This document shows positions 39,799 through 48,728 of a stretch of DNA of 64,000 nucleotides, one piece after another. The notes below the pieces were generated by a model. It was given only the letters and a program-made list of their open reading frames with translations, had not been told where the DNA came from and made no database searches. Location of the stretch: contig CAVXZK010000013.1 of the NCBI GenBank assembly GCA_963766365.1, positions 253,516 to 317,515 on the forward strand. The letters run 5' to 3'. Position numbers and translations under genes: made by a program. Position 1 is the stretch's first letter, and each line of letters starts with the position of its first letter. The stretch comes from JALORV01 sp963766365. Lineage in GTDB: Bacteria; Pseudomonadota; Gammaproteobacteria; Burkholderiales; Burkholderiaceae_F.

Positions 39799-40872
39799 CT
39801 ACTTCGCTGCCGCCACCATGTATTCGACGGCCGCGCGCAGGTCCGCGTCGCTGGCACCCGCGACACCGCCCTTTGGCGGCATCGCACCCTTGCCCTTAAC
39901 CACCGAGCCGACCAGCGCATCGACGCCCAACTTGCTGCGGGCCGCCCAGGCCGCCTTGTCGCCGAGCTTCGGCGCACCCGCCACTCCTGTCGCATGACAG
40001 GCATTGCAGCCCATCGCGTAGACCTTGGCGCCGTCGGCCTTGGCCGTCGACGCGGCCGCTGGGGCTGCCGCCGCCGCGGCGGGGGCAGCGGCGCCGACCG
40101 GAGCAGCAGTCGACTGGTTGAACATGTACTGCACCGCCGCTTTCAGTTCGGCATCGGTGAGGTCCGCCATGCCGCCTCGGGAGGGCATGCCGCCATGGCC
40201 CTTGATTGCCGAGGCGACTGCGCCATCGATTCCAGCGGAGGCTCGCTTGATCCAGGCCGTGCGGTCGCCAATCTTCGGCGCGCCGTTCAGGCCCGCCGTG
40301 TGGCAGTTGCCGCACGATTGCAGGACGATCTGCTCGCCGGTGCGCACGGCTGTCTTGGTTGCGGCGGCTGGAGAAGGCGCCTCTGGCTCCTTGTACTTCG
40401 CACCCGACTGGTTGGTCATGTAGACGACGGCGCGCGCAACCTCGATCGGATCGAGGTCGGCGTTGCCGCCCTTTGCTGGCATCGCCTTGAAGCCTTCCAC
40501 AGCGTGCTTGACCAACGTTTCGTAACCCTGCTTGAGGCGCGGCGCCCAGGCGCCGGCGTCCCCTGCCTTCGGTGCGCCAGCCGCACCGGTGGCGTGGCAT
40601 GCACCGCACGCGAGTTTGTAGACCGCTTCGCCGGACTGGAGGGTGCGTGGCCCGGCTGGCGCCCCGGCAAAGGCCACAGTGCCCACGGGGCGCAGGCGTT
40701 CGGCAATCGCCTCCGGCGTCATCGCGTCGGAACCAGTTCCGCCGCCCTTCTCGCTGGTGACGAAGGTCACCAGCAGGATGATCAAAATTACGGGAACCAC
40801 GAATGCCAACACCACGACTGTAATCAGCTGGCGTGGGGTCTTGATCAGCGAAGTATGTTGGTCGCTCGACAT
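39799..40872 (-). CDS. Membrane-anchored tri-haem c-type cytochrome
   Basis: A 357-residue cytochrome anchored by one N-terminal helix (LITVVVLAFVVPVILIILLVTFV). It has three repeated c5-like domains, each with one CXXCH haem site: CGACH at about residue 90, CGNCH at about 187, and CNACH at about 287, each followed by xGAPKxGD and a distal Met region. Domains are joined by Ala-rich linkers. It probably passes electrons in the periplasm, for instance to a terminal oxidase. The start at 40872 is the family start; the frame stays open far upstream without coding character. Confidence 0.92.
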   Translation of the reverse strand: MSSDQHTSLIKTPRQLITVVVLAFVVPVILIILLVTFVTSEKGGGTGSDAMTPEAIAERLRPVGTVAFAGAPAGPRTLQSGEAVYKLACGACHATGAAGAPKAGDAGAWAPRLKQGYETLVKHAVEGFKAMPAKGGNADLDPIEVARAVVYMTNQSGAKYKEPEAPSPAAATKTAVRTGEQIVLQSCGNCHTAGLNGAPKIGDRTAWIKRASAGIDGAVASAIKGHGGMPSRGGMADLTDAELKAAVQYMFNQSTAAPVGAAAPAAAAAAPAAASTAKADGAKVYAMGCNACHATGVAGAPKLGDKAAWAARSKLGVDALVGSVVKGKGAMPPKGGVAGASDADLRAAVEYMVAAAK

Positions 40873-41142
40873 AAGGCTCCTGGCGGCTTCGGGCGGCGGC
40901 GCTTGAGGACAGCAGCGCCGCTTCGTCGCGGGCTCTCGAAAGCAGCGCGGCACCGAGCCGCGCAAAGCACGCAAGTATAGCTTGCGGCCCCTGCATGACC
41001 GGACGCCCTCACTCTTGCTAAGCGCTGCTCGGGGCGGCGCACGGCGAAACCGGCTACCATCCTTACCTCGCTTGCGCACACCGTGCCGCGCGGGTTGCCG
41101 GAGCGCTCGCGCCGTGCTCCGCGAACGCTTGCATCCGAGCAA

Positions 41143-41218
41143 GCGCCTGTAGCTCAGTGGATAGAGTACTGGCCTCCGAAGCCAGGGGTCGTGGGTTCGA
41201 GTCCCGCCAGGCGCGCCA
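41143..41218 (+). tRNA. tRNA-Arg (anticodon CCG)
   Basis: A 76-nt cloverleaf: acceptor stem GCGCCTG with CAGGCGC, T-loop GTTCGAGTC, anticodon stem CTGGC with GCCAG, and anticodon CCG at 41176-41178, reading CGG. The 3' CCA is encoded. It lies alone between the cytochrome gene and a methyltransferase. Confidence 0.97.
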
Positions 41219-41429
41219 ACTTCCCTCCGTCGCTGGCGATATCGCACCCCATGTGGCGTTTCGGGCAGCGCAGTCGCATTGAACCTTCGCGCGCCAACGG
41301 CCGCGCGCTCGGCTCGTGCGTCGCGGCAAGACTTTCGGAGCGAAGCGGAGCAGGCTAAGCGCCCGTGTGACCGCAACGCCTTCCGACTCGACCGCGTCGG
41401 CTTACCGCTGCAGAAGTCAGGTTCTGAGC

Positions 41430-42242
41430 ATGACTCCCTCTTCCACATTCGTTGCGGCCGACGGCGACGCCTACGAGAAGCTGATGGGCCGCTGGAGCCG
41501 GCGCCTGGCGGAGCCGTTTCTCGACTTCGTCGGCACCAAGGAAGACGAGGCCGTGCTCGATCTGGGCTGCGGTACCGGCTGCCTTAGCGATGCGCTGATG
41601 AAGCGATGCAGCGTGCGACAGGTTCGCGGCATCGATTTTTCGCCCGCATATGTCGAGTACGCCAGGCGCCTCCATCGCGATCCGAGAGTCAGCTTCGAGG
41701 TCGGCGACGCCTGCTCGCTGGCGCTGCCGGAGCGCAGCTTCGATCGGGTCCTTTCCCTGCTGATGCTGCACTTCGTGCCGCGGTCCGAGCAGGCCGTGGC
41801 CGAGATGCGGCGAGTCGCCCGTCCAGGGGCGGTGGTCGGCGCAGCGGTGTGGGATGCACGGGGCGGCTTTGTCGCGACCCGCATCTTCTACGACACGGCC
41901 GCCGTCCTGGATCCTGCCGCCGATGCGCTGCGTGGGCGCAGTTACACACGGCCGATGACCCGCCCGGGCGAACTGGCGAGCGCGTGGCGCGCAGCGGGAC
42001 TTGCGGACGTCGTCGAGACCTTGCTGAGCATCCGTATGGACTTTGAATGTTTCGACGACTACTGGAGTCCCTATACGGGCAAGGAGGGGCAGCAGGCGGA
42101 GTACCTCGCTACGCTCAGCGCCGCTGACCGCAGCCGGCTGCGCGACGCGGTGCGGCGCGCCTATATCGATGGCGAGCCCGACGGTCCGCGCTCCTATGCC
42201 GCGCTGGCGTGGGCGGTGAAGGGCGTCGTGCCCAACGAGTAG
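41430..42242 (+). CDS. Class I SAM-dependent methyltransferase
   Basis: A 270-residue methyltransferase with the SAM-binding motif I VLDLGCGTGCLSDAL at about residue 38, post-I acidic residue in VRGIDFSPAYVEYA, and motif IV/V sequences VLSLLMLHFVPRSEQAVAEMRRVARPGG-like. Its substrate is unknown. The start at ATG 41430 gives the usual short N-terminus; the frame is open to 41316 towards the tRNA. A second methyltransferase follows 33 bases later, so they may be co-transcribed. Confidence 0.85.
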   Translation: MTPSSTFVAADGDAYEKLMGRWSRRLAEPFLDFVGTKEDEAVLDLGCGTGCLSDALMKRCSVRQVRGIDFSPAYVEYARRLHRDPRVSFEVGDACSLALPERSFDRVLSLLMLHFVPRSEQAVAEMRRVARPGAVVGAAVWDARGGFVATRIFYDTAAVLDPAADALRGRSYTRPMTRPGELASAWRAAGLADVVETLLSIRMDFECFDDYWSPYTGKEGQQAEYLATLSAADRSRLRDAVRRAYIDGEPDGPRSYAALAWAVKGVVPNE

Positions 42243-42275
42243 AGTGGGTGCACCGGTCGACGAATTCGCGGAGGC

Positions 42276-43154
42276 ATGAATGTCGCTGTCGACGCCACGT
42301 CTTGGACGCGTCGAGATCAGGCCATGACGGATAGTCAAGCCATCGCCGATCACTGGGGTCGCGGCGACGTCTATGGACGGATCATCGCAGCCCTGGAAAA
42401 GACGTCGAAGCGTCTCGACCAGCTGACCGTCGAGGATCTGGCGCCGGTCGATCACTTCCACGCACGCGGCTTTCCGGCGACCGTTGAACTCGCGGATCGA
42501 CTGCCGATTCGCGCCGGCCAGCACATACTCGACATCGGTTGCGGCCTCGGCGGACCTGCACGTTACATCGCGCAGCGCTTTGGGTGTCGAGTCAGCGGCA
42601 TCGACATCACCGAACCCTTTGTGACGGCGGCCAACCAGCTGACAAGGCTCCTGCGCATGCAGGAGCAGGTGGAGATCGAACTCGGCGATGGGCAACGCTT
42701 GCCGCATGCGGACGCGTCGTTCGACGGCGCCTACGCGCAGCATGTCACGATGAACGTGGCCGATCGACCGCGCTTCTTTGCCGAGGCCTTCCGCGTGCTG
42801 AAGCCAGGCGCCTTCTTCGCGCTGACCGAGCACGGCCTCGGACCGACCGGCACACCGCACCATCCGGTCCCGTGGTCGGAAGACGGTAGTGGCGCCTGGC
42901 TCATCACCCCGGCGGAAACACGCCGCCTCCTTGAACAGACCGGCTTCGAGGTGATCGACATCGAGGACACGGGCGCCAAGTACGTCGCCGGGTACAAAGC
43001 GGCGATCGCGCGTGCCGAGCGCGGCGAACTGCCGCCGCTGGGCACCCACATCCTGATGGGAGACAGCGCGTTGCCAAAGACGCGCAATGCGGCGCGCAAC
43101 ATCGAGGAAGGCCGTACTCACCCGTTCCAGCTCCTCTGTCGCAAGCCGAAATAG
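42276..43154 (+). CDS. SAM-dependent methyltransferase, sarcosine/phosphoethanolamine methyltransferase-like
   Basis: A 292-residue class I methyltransferase. Motif I is LDIGCGLGGPARYIAQ at about residue 88, followed by VSGIDITEPFVTAANQL. The sequence DGQRLPHADASFDGAYAQHVTMNV and the later ALTEHGLGP resemble enzymes methylating small amines (glycine/sarcosine or phosphoethanolamine type), but the substrate is not established. The start is uncertain: ATG 42276 has GGAGG only one base away, while an in-frame ATG at 42324 is preferred by homology length. Confidence 0.8.
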   Translation: MNVAVDATSWTRRDQAMTDSQAIADHWGRGDVYGRIIAALEKTSKRLDQLTVEDLAPVDHFHARGFPATVELADRLPIRAGQHILDIGCGLGGPARYIAQRFGCRVSGIDITEPFVTAANQLTRLLRMQEQVEIELGDGQRLPHADASFDGAYAQHVTMNVADRPRFFAEAFRVLKPGAFFALTEHGLGPTGTPHHPVPWSEDGSGAWLITPAETRRLLEQTGFEVIDIEDTGAKYVAGYKAAIARAERGELPPLGTHILMGDSALPKTRNAARNIEEGRTHPFQLLCRKPK

Positions 43155-43565
43155 GTCGCGATACCTGCATCGGAATGGCGCGCACGCGCGTCACCAATGG
43201 CCAGCAACTCACTGACAGGCGGGTGAACGCAGCTGCGGACAAGTTCTCGCAACTACTGATCACGTCTTTTCTCAGCGGTGCACAGCCAAACGCTGCGGCG
43301 CTCGTTTCGAATGGCGTGCTGCGCATGTGCTGCGAGATGAGCGTCGAGTGCTCGCGAGCAAAACAGTGACGTTGCGGCGCGCGGCAAAAGGCAGCTAAGT
43401 CGCAGCGGCTGCCGGCCCGAGAGCGCCTCTTGCTGTCTTGGTGTGAACTGCCACCGAGCTGGCGTACGTCGCGCAGCTGCGCAAGCTGGCTCAAGTCGCG
43501 CTGAACGCGCGGTGTACGATCACCTCCCCGCCGTGCCTCTGACGGCCGCGATTCCCTACCGCCAC
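43155..43565. other. Gap without a recognisable gene
   Basis: These 411 bases carry no convincing coding sequence. A 64-residue frame at 43175-43369 has no known motif, no Shine-Dalgarno and an unlikely composition. The sequence TACGAT near 43515 could be a -10 element for the DUF971-ubiE unit. I see no repeat or RNA gene here. Confidence 0.5.
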
Positions 43566-43973
43566 ATGTCGTCCCGTTCTCCTTCTCCGTCCAATGTCGT
43601 GCTGCACACGGCGTCCCGCGTGCTCGAAGTCGAATTCGACGACGGCGCGAGCTTCCGGCTGCCGTTCGAGTTCCTGCGTGTCTATTCGCCATCCGCCGAC
43701 GTGCGCGGGCACGGTCCTGGTCAGGAGACGCTGCAGGTCGGCAAGCGCGACGTGATGATCAACGCACTGCAGCCGGTCGGCCACTACGCGATCCAGCCGT
43801 CCTTTTCGGACGGCCACGACAGCGGCATCTACTCCTGGGAATACCTGTACGAACTCGGCCAGAACCAGGAACGGATGTGGGCCGAGTACCTGCAGCGCCT
43901 CGAGGCCGCCGGCGCCAGCCGTGATGGGGGTGGGACTTCTGCGCCGGCCGCACCCGGCTGCAGCCGTCACTAG
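43566..43973 (+). CDS. DUF971 family protein
   Basis: A 135-residue protein of the DUF971 family, homologous to the N-terminal zinc-binding region of gamma-butyrobetaine hydroxylase. It has the characteristic FRLPFEFLRVYSPSAD and VGHYAIQPSFSDGHDSGIYSWEYL. In proteobacteria, this gene almost always lies just before ubiE, as here (12 bases upstream), suggesting a link with ubiquinone synthesis or iron-sulfur metabolism; the precise role is unknown. ATG 43566 is chosen over the longer open frame to 43443. Confidence 0.9.
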   Translation: MSSRSPSPSNVVLHTASRVLEVEFDDGASFRLPFEFLRVYSPSADVRGHGPGQETLQVGKRDVMINALQPVGHYAIQPSFSDGHDSGIYSWEYLYELGQNQERMWAEYLQRLEAAGASRDGGGTSAPAAPGCSRH

Positions 43974-43985
43974 CCGCCGGCTGGT

Positions 43986-44732
43986 ATGAGCCCCGCACGC
44001 AACAAACCGACTCACTTCGGGTTCGAGCAGGTCGACGAGGAAGTAAAGGCCGAGCGCGTCGCTGGCGTGTTCGACTCGGTCGCGAGCCGCTACGACCTGA
44101 TGAACGACGTGATGTCGGCGGGCCTGCATCGCGTCTGGAAGGCGTTCACGGTGCGGCATGCAAACGTCCGGCCCGGCATGAAGGTGCTCGACATCGCCGG
44201 CGGAACCGGCGACCTTGCCAAGGCTTTCGCCAAGCACGCCGGTGCTTCCGGCGAAGTCTGGCTGACCGACATCAACGGCTCGATGCTCGCCGAAGGGCGC
44301 GATCGCCTGCTCGATGCAGGGCTCGACCTGCCCCTGGCGCAGTGCGATGCCGAGAAGCTCCCCTTCGCGAGGGGTCATTTCGATCGCGTGTCGGTGGCCT
44401 TCGGCCTGCGCAACATGACCCACAAGGATGTCGCGCTCGCCGAGATGACCCGTGTGCTGCGCCCGGGAGGGAAACTGCTGGTGCTGGAGTTTTCCCGCAT
44501 TTGGCAGCCGCTTGCCCCTCTGTACGATGCCTACTCGTTCAACGTGCTGCCTTGGCTGGGCAGGAAACTTGCTGGCGATAGCGACAGTTACCGCTACCTC
44601 GCGGAATCGATTCGCATGCATCCGCCGCAGGATGAACTCGCGCAGATGATGGAACGCGCGGGCCTGCAAGACGTCCAATGGTTCAACCTGACAGCGGGCG
44701 TCTGCGCTCTGCACGTCGGCACCAAGTACTGA
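43986..44732 (+). CDS. ubiE: Ubiquinone/menaquinone C-methyltransferase UbiE
   Basis: C-methylates the benzoquinol ring during ubiquinone synthesis (and demethylmenaquinol, where present). The 248-residue product has [20 protein letters not shown] with [22 protein letters not shown] motif [14 protein letters not shown] at about residue 68, and the signature [15 protein letters not shown] with [14 protein letters not shown]. The family has its usual length. It heads a ubiquinone cluster completed by ubiJ and ubiB, though a group II intron now lies between the Tim44-like gene and ubiJ. Confidence 0.97.
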   Translation: MSPARNKPTHFGFEQVDEEVKAERVAGVFDSVASRYDLMNDVMSAGLHRVWKAFTVRHANVRPGMKVLDIAGGTGDLAKAFAKHAGASGEVWLTDINGSMLAEGRDRLLDAGLDLPLAQCDAEKLPFARGHFDRVSVAFGLRNMTHKDVALAEMTRVLRPGGKLLVLEFSRIWQPLAPLYDAYSFNVLPWLGRKLAGDSDSYRYLAESIRMHPPQDELAQMMERAGLQDVQWFNLTAGVCALHVGTKY

Positions 44733-44744
44733 ATCGGAGATTCA

Positions 44745-45707
44745 ATGAACAAGTGGTTGGCAGGACTGATCATCGGCGTCATCGCGGCAACCTTCACGCT
44801 CGATGCCGAGGCGCAGCGTCGCCTGGGCGGAGCCAAGAACTTCGGACGCCAGTCGCCACAGGTCCAGCAGCGTCAGGCCACGCCACCGGCCCAGCCGCCG
44901 CAGCAGGCGACACCGGCGCAGCCCGGTGCGCAGCAGGCTGCGCCGACCAAGGCTCCGGCTGCCGGGGCACCCGGGGCCGCAGCGCGTCCCGCCAGTCCGT
45001 GGCGCGGTGCGCTGATGGGGCTGGCGGCCGGACTGGGAATCGCCGCACTGGCCTCGTGGCTCGGCTTCGGCGAAGCGCTGACCATGTTCCTCACGATCAT
45101 GCTGGTCGGCCTGGCGCTGATGATGCTCGTCGGCTTCGTCATGCGGCGCATGCGTGGCCCGCAGCCGGCCGCCGCGGCACCGGGTGCCGGTCGTGGACCG
45201 GGTACGTACTCGCACGTCGGCTACGAGACCGCGCCGGCACCCGTGCAGCAGCGCACGAGCGTGGGCATGGACACCGGCGGCGCCCGGCCCGGCTCGGCGA
45301 TGGACCAGTTCTCCCGCGGTGAAGTTGCAGCGCCCTGGGGCATTCCCGCTGGCTTCGACACCGCGCAGTTCCTCGTTCACGCGAAGGACAACTTCGCCCG
45401 GCTGCAGAACGCGTGGGACACCAGCAATCTCGACGAGATCGCGGATTTCACGACCAACGAGATGTTCATCGCGCTGACGCACGAGTTGCGCGCGCGTGCC
45501 GGCCAATCGAAGACCGAGGTCGTTTCGATCGACGCCGAACTGCTCGGCATCGAATCCACCGCCGACGAGCACGTTGCCAGCGTCAAGTTCGATGGCACGC
45601 TGCGCGTCGACGGCGAGATCGAGCGTGTCTCGGAAGTCTGGAACCTGGTGAAGGCCACGAACGGGCGCGGCGGCTGGCTGCTCGCCGGCATCCAGCAGAC
45701 CGCCTGA
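44745..45707 (+). CDS. Tim44-like domain protein
   Basis: A 320-residue protein with a signal-peptide-like N-terminus (LAGLIIGVIAATFTLDAEA), a long Gln/Pro/Ala-rich segment, two adjacent hydrophobic stretches (LMGLAAGLGIAALASW and MFLTIMLVGLALMMLVGF), and a C-terminal Tim44-like domain (PF04280 type) at about residues 200-320. Tim44-like domains bind membranes; in bacteria the role is unclear. Its place between ubiE and ubiJ is commonly seen in betaproteobacteria and suggests a supporting role in quinone-pathway membrane complexes, which is inference. Confidence 0.9.
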   Translation: MNKWLAGLIIGVIAATFTLDAEAQRRLGGAKNFGRQSPQVQQRQATPPAQPPQQATPAQPGAQQAAPTKAPAAGAPGAAARPASPWRGALMGLAAGLGIAALASWLGFGEALTMFLTIMLVGLALMMLVGFVMRRMRGPQPAAAAPGAGRGPGTYSHVGYETAPAPVQQRTSVGMDTGGARPGSAMDQFSRGEVAAPWGIPAGFDTAQFLVHAKDNFARLQNAWDTSNLDEIADFTTNEMFIALTHELRARAGQSKTEVVSIDAELLGIESTADEHVASVKFDGTLRVDGEIERVSEVWNLVKATNGRGGWLLAGIQQTA

Positions 45708-45726
45708 CCCTACGCTGCCCGACGAA

Positions 45727-45749
45727 GGGGCGCTGCGGCGCCCCTTTTC
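45727..45749 (+). terminator. Terminator after the Tim44-like gene
   Basis: GGGGCGC (45727-45733) pairs with GCGCCCC (45738-45744), followed by TTTTCATT. The group II intron starts four bases after the T-run. Confidence 0.9.
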
Positions 45750-45752
45750 ATT

Positions 45753-46379
45753 GTGCGCCCAGCATGGGCGCGATCTTGGAGGTGCAAGTCCTCCCGCGAG
45801 CTGACCACAGCGAGCGAAGTGAAGCGCAACTGTGTGAGGGTGACCGAGCGTGGGGAGGAAGCGTAGAGCGAAACCGCGAGTCGAGGTACACGAACCGCAT
45901 CTGAGGCGGCGTCGGGCAGGGCGAGCAGGCAATGGACTGCGAAGCTCTTGTGGTCAAGGCCCAGGCGACGTAAATGCGGCGATTGCGCGGGGAAGGATCG
46001 CGTTCTTACCTGGGGAGATCTGGCCTTGTGGGTGAAAGCCCGACGCTGATGAGGTGGAGCCAGAAGTCAGCAGAGGTCGTAGTAGTCGGGGCGACCCGAC
46101 GAAGGACCGAAGGAGTGGCAGGAGTAGCCCTGTGGCTCTCGGAGTTGGATCGACTCAGATGTTCACGAATGTGAAGCTCGCCAGAACGCCTGCGAGGGTG
46201 AAGCCCGAGTTGGCTTGGCAGCGAGGTCACCAACTGCGGCGTGTCGGCAGCCAGCAAACCCGGGCGACGCACAGGGCAACTTGTGCGGCGACCTCAACCA
46301 TTCCAACCGCCCGGTGCGGACCCGCATGCCGGGTGGTGTGGGAGGGGTCCGATCAGCGATGATCGGCCCCTATCCCGAT
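45753..46379 (+). mobile_element. ORF-less group II intron
   Basis: The 627-nt segment begins GTGCGCCCAGCATGGGCG, a typical bacterial group II 5' end, and continues with domain-I features such as GGAGGTGCAAGTCCTCC. Its 3' end carries a domain V-like hairpin (46306-46340) with a CGC triad and lower arms that pair over nine positions, one of them G-T. A domain VI helix follows (about 46340-46376), with an unpaired A and the end CTATCCCGAT. The RT/maturase ORF that normally occupies domain IV is missing, and no frame encodes one. Position just after a terminator fits bacterial class C introns. Boundaries are by consensus and may be off by a few bases. Confidence 0.82.
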
Positions 46380-46412
46380 TCTGCGCGCCGTGCGGCTGCG
46401 TAAACTCGCGGC

Positions 46413-46997
46413 ATGATCGAACAACTCACCACGGCCGCCGCTGTCAGCGTCCTGAATCGCATGCTGGCGCGCGAAAGCTGGGCGCGCGAGCGACTGGCGC
46501 CGTTTGCCGGACGAATCGCGCGCTTCGAAGCCCTGCCATTCGCGCTGTCACTGAAAGTCGACGAAGGCGGCAGCTTTGCCGACTCGGAGCGCGCCGAACC
46601 GGTTGTCACCGTCGGGCTCGACCTCGCCTCGTTGCCGCTGGCGCTGGGCGATCCCCAGGCAGCCATGCGCAATGTCTCGCTGAAGGGCGACGCGGATTTC
46701 GCGCAGGCTCTGGCCTTCGTCCTGCAGAATCTCCGGCCCGAGCCGGAAGAAGAGCTCTCGCGCTTCGTCGGCGATGCCGCCGCCCAGCGCATCGTCGGCC
46801 TGATGCGCGCGAGTGCGATGCACTGGCGCCAGCTCGCCGAGCGCATGCTCGATTCCGGCGCCCACTACGTCGTCACCGAGAATCCGATGGTGGTCGGTCG
46901 CGACGAAGTCGAGGAGTTCAATGCCGCCGTGGCGCGGCTGCGCGACGACGTCGCACGGCTGGAGAAACGCGTCGAACTGCAGGAGCGCGCTCGGTAG
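46413..46997 (+). CDS. ubiJ: Ubiquinone biosynthesis accessory factor UbiJ
   Basis: A 194-residue lipid-binding accessory protein of the Ubi complex. It has the SCP2-like fold with LTTAAAVSVLNRMLARE at the N-terminus, the VSLKGDADFAQAL segment and the C-terminal coiled coil (EEFNAAVARLRDDVARLEKRVELQ). UbiJ works with UbiK and directly precedes ubiB in many proteobacteria, as here (48-base gap). The start is 33 bases after the intron. With the intron spliced or not, its own promoter or read-through would be needed for expression. Confidence 0.9.
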   Translation: MIEQLTTAAAVSVLNRMLARESWARERLAPFAGRIARFEALPFALSLKVDEGGSFADSERAEPVVTVGLDLASLPLALGDPQAAMRNVSLKGDADFAQALAFVLQNLRPEPEEELSRFVGDAAAQRIVGLMRASAMHWRQLAERMLDSGAHYVVTENPMVVGRDEVEEFNAAVARLRDDVARLEKRVELQERAR

Positions 46998-47045
46998 CGG
47001 CCTGCACGAGAGGCGCGAAGCAGTCGCCTCGTACAATCGCCGCCC

Positions 47046-48596
47046 ATGCGCCTGTTGCGTCTGCTTCGCATTGCCACGGTCGTCTGGCGCTACCGCCTCG
47101 ACGAAATCGTCGTATCGAGCCTGAAGAATCCGACCCTGGTCCGCCTGGTCCGCTGGACCACTTTCGGTGCGCCGCGCGAGACGCGGGGCGTGCGACTGCG
47201 GCGCGCGCTGGAGGATCTTGGTCCGATCTTCGTCAAATTTGGCCAGGTCCTGTCCACGCGGCGTGACTTGCTGCCCACCGACGTCGCGGACGAGCTGGCA
47301 AAGCTGCAGGACCGGGTGCCGCCCTTCCCGTCCGATATCGCGCGGCGCGAGATCGAGCGCGGGCTCGGACGACCGATCGATGCCGTCTTCAATGACTTCG
47401 AGAGCGAGCCGGTCGCGTCGGCGTCGATCGCCCAGGTGCACTTCGCCGTGCTTCGCGATGGGCCGCATGCCGGCAAGGCAGTGGCGGTCAAGGTGCTGCG
47501 GCCGAACATGCTCGAGGCGATCGACAAGGACCTGTCGCTGCTCGATACCGGCGCCGCGCTGGTCGAGCGGCTGTGGCGCGACGGCAAGCGCCTGCGTCCG
47601 CGCGACGTCGTGCGCGAATTCGACACCTACCTGCACGACGAGCTCGACATGATGCGCGAGGCCGCCAACGCCTCGCAGCTGCGGCGCAACTTCGCCGGCT
47701 CGTCGCTGCTGGTGGTGCCCGAGATGTACTTCGATTACTGCGCCGACAACGTGCTGGTGATGGAGCGCATGCACGGCATCCCGGTGAGCCAGATCGAGCG
47801 ATTGAAGGCGGAGGGCATCGACCTGAAGAAGCTGTCGCGCGACGGCGTGACGCTGTTCTTCACGCAGGTCTTCGACCATGCGTTCTTCCATGCCGACATG
47901 CACCCGGGCAACATCCTGGTCGGCGTCAACGGCGACCAGTTCAACAAGTACATCGGGCTCGACTACGGCATCGTCGGCACGCTGACGGAGACCGACAAGA
48001 ACTATCTCGCGCAAAACTTCCTCGCGTTCTTCCGGCGCGATTACAAGCGCATCGCGGAACTGCACGTCGAGTCCGGATGGGCGCCGGAAGGCACGCGCAT
48101 CAACGAACTCGAAGGCGCGGTGCGCGCCGTTCTGGAGCCGGTGTTCGACAAGCCGCTGAAGGACATTTCGCTCGGCGTGGTGCTGATGCGCCTGTTCCAG
48201 GCGTCGCGGCGCTTCAACGTCGAGATCCAGCCGCAGTTGGTTCTGCTGCAGAAGACCCTGCTCAACGTCGAGGGACTCGGGCGGCAACTCGATCCCGAAC
48301 TGGACCTCTGGAAGACCGCGAAGCCGTTCCTCGAACGCTGGATGGAGCAGCAGGTCGGCATGCGCGGACTCGAGGCCAAGCTGCGGCAGGAAGCGCTGCA
48401 ATGGAGCTATCTGCTGCCGCAGCTGCCACGGCTGATGCACGGCGCACTGACCCGCCACAGCGAAGCTGACCGGCTGATCGAGGAAGTGCGCGAACTGCGC
48501 CGCGAGCAGCGTGTGACCAATCGGTGGTATGCCGTGGCCACCGTGCTGCTCGTTATCGTCGTGGCACTGGCCGGCTGGGCGGTGTGGCGGGCGTAG
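47046..48596 (+). CDS. ubiB: Ubiquinone biosynthesis atypical kinase UbiB
   Basis: Inner-membrane-associated protein-kinase-like ATPase needed for ubiquinone synthesis. The 516-residue product has the defining KxGQ motif in [20 protein letters not shown] at about residue 60, the A-rich loop replacing the kinase G-loop ([11 protein letters not shown]), the catalytic-loop region [13 protein letters not shown], and the C-terminal membrane helix ([18 protein letters not shown]). Length is normal. It follows ubiJ in the usual order. Confidence 0.97.
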   Translation: MRLLRLLRIATVVWRYRLDEIVVSSLKNPTLVRLVRWTTFGAPRETRGVRLRRALEDLGPIFVKFGQVLSTRRDLLPTDVADELAKLQDRVPPFPSDIARREIERGLGRPIDAVFNDFESEPVASASIAQVHFAVLRDGPHAGKAVAVKVLRPNMLEAIDKDLSLLDTGAALVERLWRDGKRLRPRDVVREFDTYLHDELDMMREAANASQLRRNFAGSSLLVVPEMYFDYCADNVLVMERMHGIPVSQIERLKAEGIDLKKLSRDGVTLFFTQVFDHAFFHADMHPGNILVGVNGDQFNKYIGLDYGIVGTLTETDKNYLAQNFLAFFRRDYKRIAELHVESGWAPEGTRINELEGAVRAVLEPVFDKPLKDISLGVVLMRLFQASRRFNVEIQPQLVLLQKTLLNVEGLGRQLDPELDLWKTAKPFLERWMEQQVGMRGLEAKLRQEALQWSYLLPQLPRLMHGALTRHSEADRLIEEVRELRREQRVTNRWYAVATVLLVIVVALAGWAVWRA

Positions 48597-48728
48597 TGGT
48601 TCGGCTACCTCACGCGTGTCGTCGATCCGTCCAATTGACGCCTGTATTAGGCCAATCGCGGCATTGACGGGAACCTTTTGGGGGCTATCTTGCCTTGCTC
48701 TGCTTCGACCGACGCGCTGAATTTCACC

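Noticed and set aside
43175..43369. 64-residue frame before the DUF971 gene
   Set aside because: No Shine-Dalgarno, no motif and biased composition; I treat it as non-coding.
45900..46362. Short open frames inside the group II intron as small genes
   Set aside because: They overlap structured intron domains, have no Shine-Dalgarno and show no protein similarity; none resembles a maturase.
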